DNA of 64,000 nt, taken from positions 43,184,521-43,248,520 of the forward strand of contig OZ007569.1 of the NCBI GenBank assembly GCA_963931925.1. Reading direction: 5' to 3'. The notes below the pieces were generated by a model that did not search any database, was not told the origin of the DNA, and worked only from the letters and a program-made list of their open reading frames with translations. This document shows positions 38,139-50,500 of this stretch, one piece after another. This DNA is from Onchidella celtica (lineage: Eukaryota > Mollusca > Gastropoda > Systellommatophora > Onchidiidae). The position numbers and the translations under genes were made by a program. The first letter of the stretch is position 1, and each line of letters opens with the position of its first letter.

Positions 38139-38229
38139 GTATTGACAAAAATAAAAAAATCGTCAGAAAATCGGATATTTGTGTTTCACCGCGATTTTCT
38201 CTGTTTGGTCTAGTGCGACTTCCGTTGAG

Positions 38230-38235
38230 TTTATT
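38230..38235 (-). terminator. Candidate ERMARD polyadenylation signal AATAAA
   Basis: AATAAA on the minus strand about 200 nt past the stop codon. It lies inside the terminal inverted repeat of the element at 36618-38251, so the transposon may supply the 3' end. Other A-rich sites further on are possible. Confidence 0.3.
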
Positions 38236-38436
38236 GGGGCTCGCTCACATATAACATTCTTTTTTTTTTCATATTTGTTCACTGAAAATGGCGCCTTTAA
38301 TGTTCGTTAAGAAGTTTTCCGATTGTTTCACTCTTTTGATGTCATGGTTTGTCTTTACTTTTACTAAGTTATATTTGTTTGTATGTTCACTGGAAATGCA
38401 CCACACTGAAACATGCCACTCACCTTGAGTGACAGC

Positions 38437-38578
38437 TCAGAAGATCTTCTTGCCAGAGAACTCCACAGCAATCTTCAGTTCTACATGCATGGCCTCTGCT
38501 GCCTGGCTCCACTTGTTCGTATCGGCAGAGGTAAAACTTCTCCCATTCTCACAGGTTCGTAAGGTACTCTTGAGGAAT
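38437..38578 (-). CDS. ERMARD: ERMARD exon 19, C-terminus and stop (residues 680-726)
   Basis: 142 nt from acceptor ATGCAG to TGA (38437-38439). It encodes [21 protein letters not shown] and ends SGKKIF. The FLK and NKW pattern matches the vertebrate C-terminus. A GTGAGT-like donor lies just after the stop (about 38420), so an intron in the 3' UTR is possible. Confidence 0.9.
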
Positions 38579-41500
38579 CTGCATGTTTGAAGAGAGATAG
38601 CATGAGAGTGTGGCTTTGGGGAACAGAAATAGAATATAGAGGACCAAAGAATGGAACAAACTGCTGACCTAGTTAGAAAGTGCAGGTGGACCTGATTCAT
38701 CAAATTTTCTGGCAAGACACAGAGAAAATTACGTCTACTAAAGTGGCTTCTTCTCAGTAGTTTGTCTTCGTTGGAGGAAAATGTAGAGTGTCTGAAAGAA
38801 AATCTTACTTACTTTTGCAGAGTTTTGCACTTAGCATCATCCAGGCTTGAGTAGGAGTCCAGGTGAACAAATATCCACACTGATAAGACGGTGATGAAGT
38901 TGACAAATAGACTTTCACATGGCAAACTGGACAACACAAAGAAAAATTAAGAAATTCATAAATCCTTAACTGAATCCAGCGATAGATAAATAATTTGTTC
39001 AACCATTACACTACACATGGATAATATATAACATTCTCTTCCACAGATTGTTCTGACCTCGCCTTACATGCCAATACTGTATGACACAACAGTCTCTTTC
39101 ATGCAAAAAGAACACAATTGTTCAGTAAAATCCTCCAATATCTTTTCCATAACTTGAGTTCACATATGAATTCTAGCGGAAGGAGAAGAATATGATGAGG
39201 TGTGGTAAGACAGAGGATGAAAAAGATGGAGAAAAATGGCAGGGAAGAAAGTGACAGATAGTGTGCTCACAACATCATCAACCGCTTCATGTTGTCCCGT
39301 TGACGAGATCGAAGCTGTTTATTTTCAAGCTGATCTTGTCTCAATAGCAGGGCTGATTTTGTTTGACTCAAGCAAATTTCCGTTTCTGCGATGATTCTTG
39401 ACAATAATCCTACTATTTCACTTTCAGCAATCATATTTGTACCTTCAGTGCCATCTCTCTGCCAACGAGGAACAGACCAATTTCACTGTTTGCTAATATA
39501 TCCAGAATCTGAACTGTCAGACTAAACATGAATGAGCCTTCAAGACAACTAAAAAAATCATTGTTGTATCACTTGCAACTTTTACACCAGTTCCTAGGCC
39601 ACAGCAAATTCTGAAAATTGTGATGAAATTTAATTTACAACCAATAATTGGTCAACTCTAAACTTGGATAAACATGGTTTCAAAGCAAAATCCTCACATC
39701 CCATTTTAAAACTAGAAACATTTGAGGAATTGGACAATACTATGGAAACTTTCTCAGCCCAGAACCAAATGCACATGACAACAGGTATTTTGTAATGTCA
39801 TCACTTTTAACATGCACAATCCAAGTCCTGTCAAATACAATTCAATCATGCTGCAGCCACTTACCTGCCATCGATAGAGAGTTTTGGTTCTAGGTGGTAG
39901 TATCGACTCTACATGGTCTTTTAAATTTTGAAATGGTAGCGTTATTCTGTAAGAGAAGAAAGAAACGGCACTCCACATCTATACTTCCTCAGTTGTGTGA
40001 GCAATAAAGGGTCATGAAACTGTGTGAAAAAGAAATACATCCAGTACTTCAAAATATTGCACTGCAAAAAGAAGTGTGACCAAGCATCCACTTCATCTCA
40101 TCAGTTGACAATTTTATGTGAAATAGCGAATTATAAATCATGGGGATTATAGCATCATAAGAACATGAAAAAAAATGGAAGTAGCATAAAAGAAATAAAA
40201 AATTTCCAATCCAGTTTTAACACAGTTCTGTTGTACAGCAGATTCACAGAAATGAATATCAACAATCACAGAATACAAATCCTATTGCTCGTCATCACTT
40301 GATATGCTGATGTAATGCTGCTATAAAGCAGTGCACAGGGAAATTCAAACAAATTTTCAAGCTTCAGCTATCTCCACATTTACAGTCAAATTTGGAATCA
40401 TCAAAATTCAAATTCTAAATTCTCCTGGATCTGACACTTTAAACCCTTAGTCTCAAATCAGAAATCCACAGCACATGTACACTCCATCCATATAATAACA
40501 GATGACAACCAGTGACTTACTGACCTTTGTTGAAAATGTGACAGTTTTGTGTCTGGTATAAACCAATCTCTCATGGAAAGGTTGTCCAAAAACTTAGCAA
40601 AACTGTCTTGGATTTTAGCAAACATATCATTGTTTGACACAAACAGGTCGTAACCATCTGACATTTCCCTGTGAATTTGAAAATGATGTAATATGTATAA
40701 ATCCCAAGTGCACAAAACTGAAAAAAAGTCCAACTCCCATTTAGAGAGAGCTAAGTTCTCCAACAATTCAACTTAATACACCTACAAATTTCATACAAAA
40801 AGGATCATAATACTTAGTCAAAAGAAATTAAGTGGCTCGCTAATCTTAAACAAATATTTTACTACTACCCACCACTCTGAAGAAGTAAACACTGCAAAAG
40901 AATCTGTGCCAACTCAACTGTCATTAGCTGAATTATGGTGTACCTTAAGGTACTTGTTTGTTAAATGTAAGTGTAGATTTGCACAAATGCTTTAAACAGA
41001 AACAGAGCCAGAGAGGGCTCTAAATAACACACCTCTCAAAATACGCAGACTGAATACATCTCCAAAAATTCCTGAGAGCTCAAAAATAACAAAAACAAAT
41101 AAGTTGCTTAATCTTTACTTGAATAAATCATGACACCTGATAAAACATTCTTTGAATGTGATTTGAAATCGAGTCATTCGTCTGAGAGACCATGAATCAT
41201 ATAGTTATAGCTCTCCTTGTGATTCTATCAAGAGTTCATGCCCACATTTCTTATATTTACTGATGTTTTGCCAAATAAAAAAAATGTTTTGTTTTTAAGC
41301 TGTTCGTTAGCAATAAGCTGCCATTACCATGGTTCTAATGTAGGTGATGCCCTGAGATGCTGATGAAGGTGATGAGTTTTGGATGTCAGGTTCTGAATCT
41401 GCAGGTGGACAAAGTACAAGCAGATTACTAGCCACACCAATTGACAGTCATCAGACTATATTTCTGGCTTAATCCACATATAAGTAGCTGAACATGACAG

Positions 41501-44500
41501 TTACAAATGCTGTGGACAGTTACAGTAGTTGTAACTTTTTTGACGTGATTAATGGGCCATTACTGAAGTACATGTCATATGTTAAAAAAAATTTTGTAAA
41601 AAAAAGAACTTAAAATCTACCTGTTCTTTCAGATGCAGTATAACCTGTGAAAAAAATAAGCCACCTTTCATCATATAGCTGGCATATAAGAATGATGATG
41701 CAACTAAAGATACTAAGGAAGTAAGAAGCTGTGTCACAACTGTGCCATTCACTTTCCTAGTAATGTAGCTCCAAACTTACTTTTAACTTCAAAACAGCAA
41801 CAGGATGGAAGATGGAGCTATAATTTTGTATACAGCACAATGATTTGGTTGTATTCTGGAAGGAAAGAAGAAAAAAAAAATCAGAAATACAGATTGTTGT
41901 AATTTATTTGTTTGCGTAATCAAATTTCAAATCCCAGCAGTTCATGATTTTGTTCTCCTACTCATTCATCGATGAAACCTGAAACTGCCACAATTCATCC
42001 ACTTATTCTCCTGTCCATTCACAAATCAAATTTCAGACTCTGGCAGTTCATCAATTTGTTCTCCTGCCCATATGAAATTCCAACAGTTCATCAACTTTTT
42101 CTCCTGTCCAATCATTTATCAAATCTCAACCTCTGACACTTCATCAATTTGTTCTCTATACATTCATCAACCAAATATCAAAAATATATTCAGACATCTA
42201 TCAATACATATGTACAATCATCCACTTGCAACAATATTCAGCTACTCAATATCTCATGTTATTTTATTTGTCTGAAAACGCGACACCAGTGTTTATCAAC
42301 TGTTCAATTGTCTGCTAGCATGATTACTCATCCGCATATTCCATCACCAAAGATTGTAAAATTCCAACATTCTTCTTTCGTGTGTACACTGACAGTTTCG
42401 TCATTCTTCAGTCAACCTCACCAATCATCCCACCCTTTTCCTCCAAAAATCCCTCAAAATGCTCATTTCCTTATTACCTTATTGTTATCACCACTTTGTT
42501 CCATTATCCCGACAGCCAAGTAAGTGAACACTAAAATGACTACATCAGCTAGTGACTTTGGCACAGCATCAAAATCTGCCTCTCCATGCCCCAGTTTGTC
42601 CCGTGCACGCGGACCATTTGGGTAAACTAACAAGTCATGAAGTAGATCCTGTAAGAAAATAATTTTAGACATTCAGTGCACGATACAATGATGTTCACTG
42701 ACATACCACTGTAGTGATGCACAAAACCAGTTGCTAAAATACTTCCCAGAAAGTTAACTCGCCTGCGACCATTCCCGTACAAGTTACGGGATGGCTGACC
42801 TGACACTAAAATAATTTTTTTCTCCTTCCATTATCCCGTGAACCTTACGGCAATGGTCTACTACCGTTGTGTAGCCACATCTTTTGTTTCAACTTTTTTT
42901 TTGGCAGATTTTTTTCTAAAACCACTGACTTCCGGAGCGAACAACGAAATATCTCCAGTGTACTGCAGAAAGGTGTCTAAGCGAAAAGCAACGAATGTGT
43001 TTGAAATATTCGAACACGAAGGGTCTGACAGTGAACTGGAATGTTATATTCCGATCTAGACCCAGAATATGTTCCAGTGGGTAAGAAAGGATAGGAAAGT
43101 GGTTCTGAATCGGATAGCGTTAGATCGAAAGAGACTGCTGCCAGATCTAGAGCCAGTGCTAAAAATTTTTTATTTTTCTAAAAAATTTTAGTTTTAAATA
43201 AATCACACCAAAAAAAATATTTGAGATACCCTTATGACATTTGTTTTATTGTATAGTGCATTTATTATAAGTCTTGTGTCCAAAAATCAAAGAGATTGGA
43301 ATCTGTAATAAAAAAAATCTACTATACAAACATGTGGTAACTTCAGACCTGCAGGAGAAACAGTCAGTTCACAGTATCTAATGTTTTCCAATATATCTCC
43401 CCCTTCCAAGTTTCTGACAGCTATTTCCTTTGGTATGATTGTTGCCTTTTTTTCAATCTACAATACAGTAATGAGACATGCTTGCCTTCACTAACTTTAA
43501 ACAAGGTTTTTGGTTACACGTGAAGAGCCATTTTCACGGTAACGACTTAGTTACTACACAAGTTCAATCACATTACAAACTATTAACTCATTCACTCCGC
43601 CAAGCCAGTACATAGGCTAGCAGTTTTTTCTATATAGACGCACAGCCAGTACATCGGCTGTTTAGAAACATGAAGTACTATTATTAGAAAGATTTTACAG
43701 CGTGAATGAGAGCCCTTGACGTCCGATTCGACTTATTTTTCTGTCATTCACGTCCCCACCTTTCCCCATTGATCGACTTTGTCAAAATTGGTGCGTCCGA
43801 AAGCCAAATAGCCTGCGGAGTGAATGAGTTAATCATGATAATGATAAAAAATAAACCAACTGAAAAATCTTCATACCATAAATGTCAGTGCATACACTTG
43901 TATAATCCAAATGCATTACAGACCTTTCAAACAGTTAGGTCTATTTTCTGTGTGGTAATATGACATCCATCTGAGTGTAATAAAATCTTAAGAACTCCTA
44001 AAATTGAAATTTATCTTCTATTGACATTCGGGGAAAAAAAAATATTCACAGAGACTTACACTCACAATATTATGAAACCATTGCACTGATTGGCTATACT
44101 CACCAGGCATGGAATTCCAAGAGCATCAACTACTGCATTCAAACTTCCATCAGGCAAACTACTATCTAGGATCTGAATATAGAAGGAAAAACTCTGGTTC
44201 AGCCTGCATTTTACATGGGATATTGGGAAAGAAAATATTTCAGTCCAACATAATTCTCTTATCCTTTTCATAAGGAATCTGGACTTTCCTTTCTCTATTT
44301 ACTTTTTCCAGATATTCAGTTACAGAAGGAATTTCTTTCACATTTTAGAATCAATGCTGAGTTTCAGCATAACTTGAAAATTTCAGTAACAGTCATTTAT
44401 TCTGTTCACTTCTCCCACGGTCACCACGCTGAAGTTCCATGACGTTGGCTTACAGGTCCCCAGATTATATTCTGTTGTTCATTTTGCCTAGTTTTCGTCC

Positions 44501-47500
44501 TTTGTCAGCTGTAAAGCTACCAGTTTAAAGCAATAACGGCTCTATATCCGGACACAGTACAAAATGCAGTACAGTCATAGTGTGGTTGAACATCAGAATT
44601 CATCACAGCTTGGTTTCAGTTTTACTGGATGTCAACCATATTGAAGCAAAGGGAATATAGGGGTTACTCAAAATATCTTGTCATACCACTCTGACATATG
44701 AATCAAAGAACTTGAGGCAAAAAAAAAAGTCTGAAAATTAATTACAAAACATAATTAACCAATTCACAAAGTTATTACAAAGAGAGAGTTTCACACTGAT
44801 ATGACTGTAAGTAACAAAATAAAACTTTTTTTTGTTCACATTCCGACCGGCGCTGCACTGTGGCGATGACGTGCCTGCTCCAGTTGTAAGTGGGCTGCGA
44901 TGGCACAAAGGCAAATTTCCCAATGGGATTAAAGAAGTATACAAATAACAAATAATAACAAATAACATTCTCCTGAAAAATGCCTCAAAAAGGCACACCT
45001 TCGTTCCTTCACACTGCTGAACTGCAGTGAGGCAGGGTTTAAACTAACACTAATCATTCTGTCATGAGCAGAGAAAGGGACAAGAGATATACTTCATTCC
45101 AGCAATTAAAAACTGCTCTGTCCCCCCCCCCCCCCCTTTTACACAAGACATGACTGCAAAGCCAAGCAGCATCTTACCTCTTCAAAAGTGGTGTACAATG
45201 TTGTAGCCTGGAAATGACAAGAGAAACAAAACACAACATGACTATTCTCTGTCAAACAAAAATAAATATTAATACACAATTAAAAAAAAAGTCTAGTAAC
45301 AAGATGTATCAAATCTCATTTCACTGAAGGGCCTCAGTGTTAGCAAAGAATAACCTCGGTGAAAAGAGAAATCATTTATCAGGTATTAAAAGAAGTATCA
45401 AGGATGCATGACAACTTTTCTAGTAATTGTAGGAACTGGAATTGTTCAAAAACTACAAAAGGAGGTGACATATTATATTTTGGTATTATAGTAAGATAAT
45501 ATTTTGACTAAATATTTGAAGGACAAAGACATAGATTTTGGTGAAAAATTGAGAGTAATTCCCATCCGTATACTTCGATGCTTCAAACATCAGAAGTTAA
45601 AATGCAGTATGTCTATTATTTGTCTCAAAAGTCTGTCTTTTAATCTAAGATATGTAATATATTTTCATATTTTCATATTTTCAAGTCCCTGGTCCTATTG
45701 GGGGGTAGGATCGAGTACCTAGTCTTCTCTGTTTCTGTAAAGCGCATAGAGCATTTTAAATGGATATGCGCTATATAAATGCTATAGATTATTATTGATT
45801 ATTAATATCTGAAATACTTTTAAAAAAATTATCACAGGTCGTGAGTTTAATGTAGCACCAAAAAAAAAATTAATACCAAAAAAAAAATATAATAAAGCTA
45901 CGTTAGCATGAATGGCCTAGAAAAAAATTCATTGAAAATGTCTTCATCATCTGACTTTACATGAGAAACAGAAACTGTCACACGATGAATGTGTCCACAA
46001 TACATTACAGAAGTTTGCAGGCCTTCAACTATGGGGACAAAGAAAAGCCACACTGAACATTTCCCAAGATACAATCAAAGCATGGCAACCATCTACAAAT
46101 GTTGGACAGTGGCATGGAAAGCTAACTTGCTCATCACAGACTGATTGAGTTATCTACTCATGGTGGCCATGGTACAGAAAATAGCAGTTTCTTTGAGCTG
46201 TTTTTCATCCCCAAATAGACAGTTGGGCAGGGCCGGAGGAGGGGGGGGGGGGGGGCAGGGAGATAGCATGATCAAAGTGATAATAGTTTCCGGCACTCCA
46301 GCAAGACATGCTCAACAGTTTCCTGTGGCACACTTCAATGTCGATACATGGGTTCGCGGAGAGGACTGAAGCGATTTAGATGCGTTCAATTGGACGTGAC
46401 CAGACCTCATACGTTGGATTATAGTCACGTTTGCGCTCTAGCTTATGGATGGGATCTTTCGGGTCAGGTTTATTCAAGTATTGAAACACCTTACGGCCTT
46501 TCATCGAGTTTGCCCATTGGCTTAGACATTTCCTGCGCCCGTGCGCGCGGACTTTTGGCTCAGACTGCTAGGTATGACGTAGGGTTATTAGGTTGTTCTC
46601 CCCTAGTCCCCTGTTTTGCTAAGGTATCTGCAATCTCAGGCATGGAAAGCTAATCAACATAATAATAATGATCTTCTCTAACAATTCTCTCAGATATTAT
46701 TCACTTTTATTGTACTTTACATTTGTAATTTACACATCATTATTTTTTTTTCTCAACCCCTTCCCTGCAACATGTTGTTCCCCCGCATATCCAAAGCACA
46801 CTTGCCCTATTAATTTCAGATACACAGTGTACATCCACAGTACATTGAAATGTTTAAATAGAGAGAGAGCGACAGAACTAAGTATTTAAAAGCATTCTCA
46901 AAGAAGACTATTTTGACAACCAGAAATTCCTCTCAGTTGTTTTAAATGAGATAATTTTGCAGCTCAACTGTTATATATAATTAGTAATTTACAAGAAACA
47001 TAATTAATGACTTGTTATCAATAACGGTGAGTGACCCCACAAATTTTTTGCATTTTTTTTTTGTTTGAGATCCTTATTCAAAGTCTATCACAGCCCTGGG
47101 TTTATGCATGTCTAAAACATTTTTTTTTCTAAGAAGTATTATTGCTGCTATAATTCATGTGTTTTCCCCATCTTTTCAAAATATGACACAGAGAGAATAA
47201 CAAAAATAAACTATGTTTCAATGCTGTAAAGACAATGAACTACTCCCTGGCCACCATTACCAAGGGGATTCAAATGACAATTTACTATTTCTAATTCTGC
47301 AGTCTTTGCTCTGACATGGTATTTTGCATGATGGAGCCACACTCATTCATACAGAAGTCCATATTTTGCAGTTATCTCCCTTCCATTTGTTTAAAACCAT
47401 GTCATATTTTGACATGAAATTACTGACCTGTATCTGAGGCAGCCTGAGAAAACATGGCAGATGGGAACACTATATTCAGTTGCAGCAAATCTTTTCTGAC

Positions 47501-50500
47501 CACAACATGGGTTAAATTTTTAAAATAGCAAAATACAAAAATACAAATAGTTAACTGGAAACAGCATAGATCAAATGATGGCAAGGTGGGGAATTGAATG
47601 ATTGTAACTGTTTACATACAATTTTGCATTTCTTTTGACCCCCAGATTGCATATTGTATTTATATGCATTAGGCAATCACAAGAAACACCGGAAATAGAT
47701 GAAAACAATATTATATGACAAAAAAGAGTTTAATTACTGATAAATCTGCATGAAAGCCTCCACAAAATAAAATCACAAACTGTCGATATTTGCTAAAACA
47801 TTCATTTACATGGATTAGAAAATAATTTTTGAAAAATATTCTGGATGTATAAATCATCAAATGCATTTCGGACAATGTTTAGAAATAGTTTAAGATGGCA
47901 TTCACACCAAGAACTCAAGATCACTTTGTTACCACTTTTGCTCTATGTTTTGAAACGTGATCCATCAACAACTGTTCCGTTTTCTCAGCAAGATGGCTCA
48001 GATGTAGATTCCAATTTATTTTCTGGCACAAAACTTATTTGCGTGCCACCATGTCAAGCATGCCATAAATCCATCAGCTCTGTCCTATTCAGTCATCCCA
48101 ATCAAGAAATTCAGTTTAAAATCCGTCTGGCATCTTAACAGCAGGATGGACACAGAAAGCTTACCTCTGCAGTGATGAGTCTTTCTGGACAATTGTTCAC
48201 AGCAACAAACACCTTTCTCATTGCATGCTCCAACAAAGGTAGCAACTGCACTACACACCATCCATATCTGTCAAAACGTAAGACATGCTGCCAGGGCCAT
48301 TTTTTTTTTCTACATCAGTAAACTAAAAATTCAATGCAATCAATATGCTATATTACCTACAAATTTTACTGACCCATCACTTCACTCCTCCAGCCCTTAT
48401 TTTTTTGGATCCCTTTCCTACCTGCCAAAAACATTTGAAGATCCTCTACCTTGCCATGTCAACATTTCTTTATCTACTTTCCTGCCTACATGCCCCTGCA
48501 ACAGACACCCTAAAGTAGTGATTCTACATTTCAATGAACCATTTTTATAGTTAAAATCACCAATTTTCCAACTTTCTCTGAAACATCTTAGCCTTAGCGA
48601 TTCAATACCAAAACTTTAAACTTCATACCTTTAAACAGGTTTAATACACATGTACATCTCCTTTCCTATCTACAAATCTGAAAATCTTTATATAAAATCA
48701 AATATTTCTGTGCTTTGGGGTTTTCTGGTGTTGTTGTTTGGGTTTTTTTGTGACATGCCCACTTTGATGTTATCTTTTCTAGGTCATGATCCAAATTTGG
48801 GACCATGCCCTAAACTTAGATGGATTCTTATCAGGGGCTGCACCACAGATAGAGGGGGCAGACAAATTGTGCACAGCTCCAAGCTGATTATTTGACTTAC
48901 TTTTGACTTTCATAATATCTGAAAGCTGACTTGAAAAGATTTACATTGCCAGAGTCTACCAGCCAGCTGTTCATGATACAATTTCCTAAGGCTGGGATGT
49001 CTAAGTCTCTTGATCCTAGAAGCACAAAAAAAAAAGAAAAGTCATAAAAAAAACAACAACTTAAAATGCTTCTGTTTGATCCAGAGCCATCGTAATACAT
49101 GGGCACACCAGGCAGTTTCCAGGGGGCCTCATGCATGCAAATTTACATTGGTTTTTGAAATGGGAAAGAAAATCCTGAGCATTACAAAAGAATCCCTAAG
49201 CAGACAATGCATGCAGATACTGCCAGGCGGTGTTAAACATGCTCCAGACAGGTTACAAGTGATGCGCGCATGGCACATTTACAGTCAGGTGTTTGGCATT
49301 TACCTGTTACTGTTGCCCTGCCTAGCATTTACTTATTCTTCATGCTACAGCAATAATGATCCTTTATGTGAAAACATGCTTTAAATCAATTGAATAACTA
49401 AAAAATAAAAAAATTCTTGATGACAACTTGAAGTCGGTATTTCCCAGTGATGAAATTGCAAACAGGGTGTTCGTGTGCATGATGGTAACCAACTGCACAG
49501 GCGAACAGTCTTTTCCAAGACATAAACTGATAAAGAATCAGTTTCCAAGCAAACAATGGGACACCAGCATTTGAACTGGCTATCTTATAATGGATGGAAA
49601 GTGATACCCTGAAGACCAATGAATTTAAATCGATCATAAAACAATTTTCTGAAAAGAAATTTTGCAAATGTTCAATCTAAATTAAAGGCTTTATTTAAAG
49701 TAATACTTATTAACTTGATACGATCCCAACCAGTAGTATTTTTTCTTCGACTAGAATTTCTTAAAAAGTTCTTGTATTAGTTCCAAACTTGTGTGAATGG
49801 TGCAATTAATCTACCTCACTTCATTCAAACTGTTAAAATTTAGTTTTAACTATTAACAATATAGTCATAATAGCATTTGTGGAAACTAGGCTGATAAGTA
49901 TTATAGCAGATAGTTGACGGGTGGCTCCAGCCATCTTCCCTTATGACATATGAATGCTTTCACTAACTCTCAGTAGGTCTATATGTTAACCGGTTAATTC
50001 TTAATCATGTTCAAAAGTTTATGCTATTTAAGCTATATCAGGGAAACCGTTTTTTTTTTTCCCCTTAATGAAGAAAGGATTTGTTTGTGATGTAACTCTA
50101 ATTCACTAACATGAACACTAGGTCTGTGTACGATTGTGTAGACTCTAGTCCGTACCACGGACACTGCTGTTAGTGTTATAGATGAAGATTTTTTGATGGG
50201 TATCCTTACAAGGACTGTCATGGAACAGACTCATAGCATCACTGTGTACAGCGTACCTGTAACAGCTATGTACATTGTACTACCAACTCAGAATTCCTTT
50301 TGTGTTGAAAACCTGATGTGTTTTGTACATTACTAAGAAACTTGAGTTGCTGTACAGTATTCACTGATTTTATCATTTTTACACAGTCGTGGCTGTCATG
50401 CAAAAGAGCTTGGGGAGTTTTTATGGGGAACTGGAAATGGGTGAAATGATGGCTACACTAAACACTAATGAGTGGGGGGCGCAGCCACAGCCTATTGTTT

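Larger units (their letters stand above)
36618..38251. mobile_element. 1.6-kb element with inverted ends and TA flanks
   Basis: TATGTGAGCGAGCCCC (36618) is inverted at the right end (GGGGCTCGCTCACATA, ending 38251). Both sides are flanked by TA, as in Tc1/mariner-like insertions, and the arms stay similar inward (CTCAAYGGAAGTCGCA). No transposase was seen. It contains the TTAA-flanked element at 37135-38138. Confidence 0.6.

Noticed and set aside
38813..39002. 65-codon frame beginning MNKLFIYRW as the exon 18 frame
   Set aside because: It does not join in phase with exons 17 and 19 and lacks the transmembrane homology seen in the other frame.
40519..40524. GTAAGT four bases downstream as the main exon 15 donor
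   Set aside because: It gives an in-frame TAG in exon 16; kept only as an alternative-splicing observation.
46348..46653. 101-codon plus-strand frame
   Set aside because: It is the antisense of the LINE relic.
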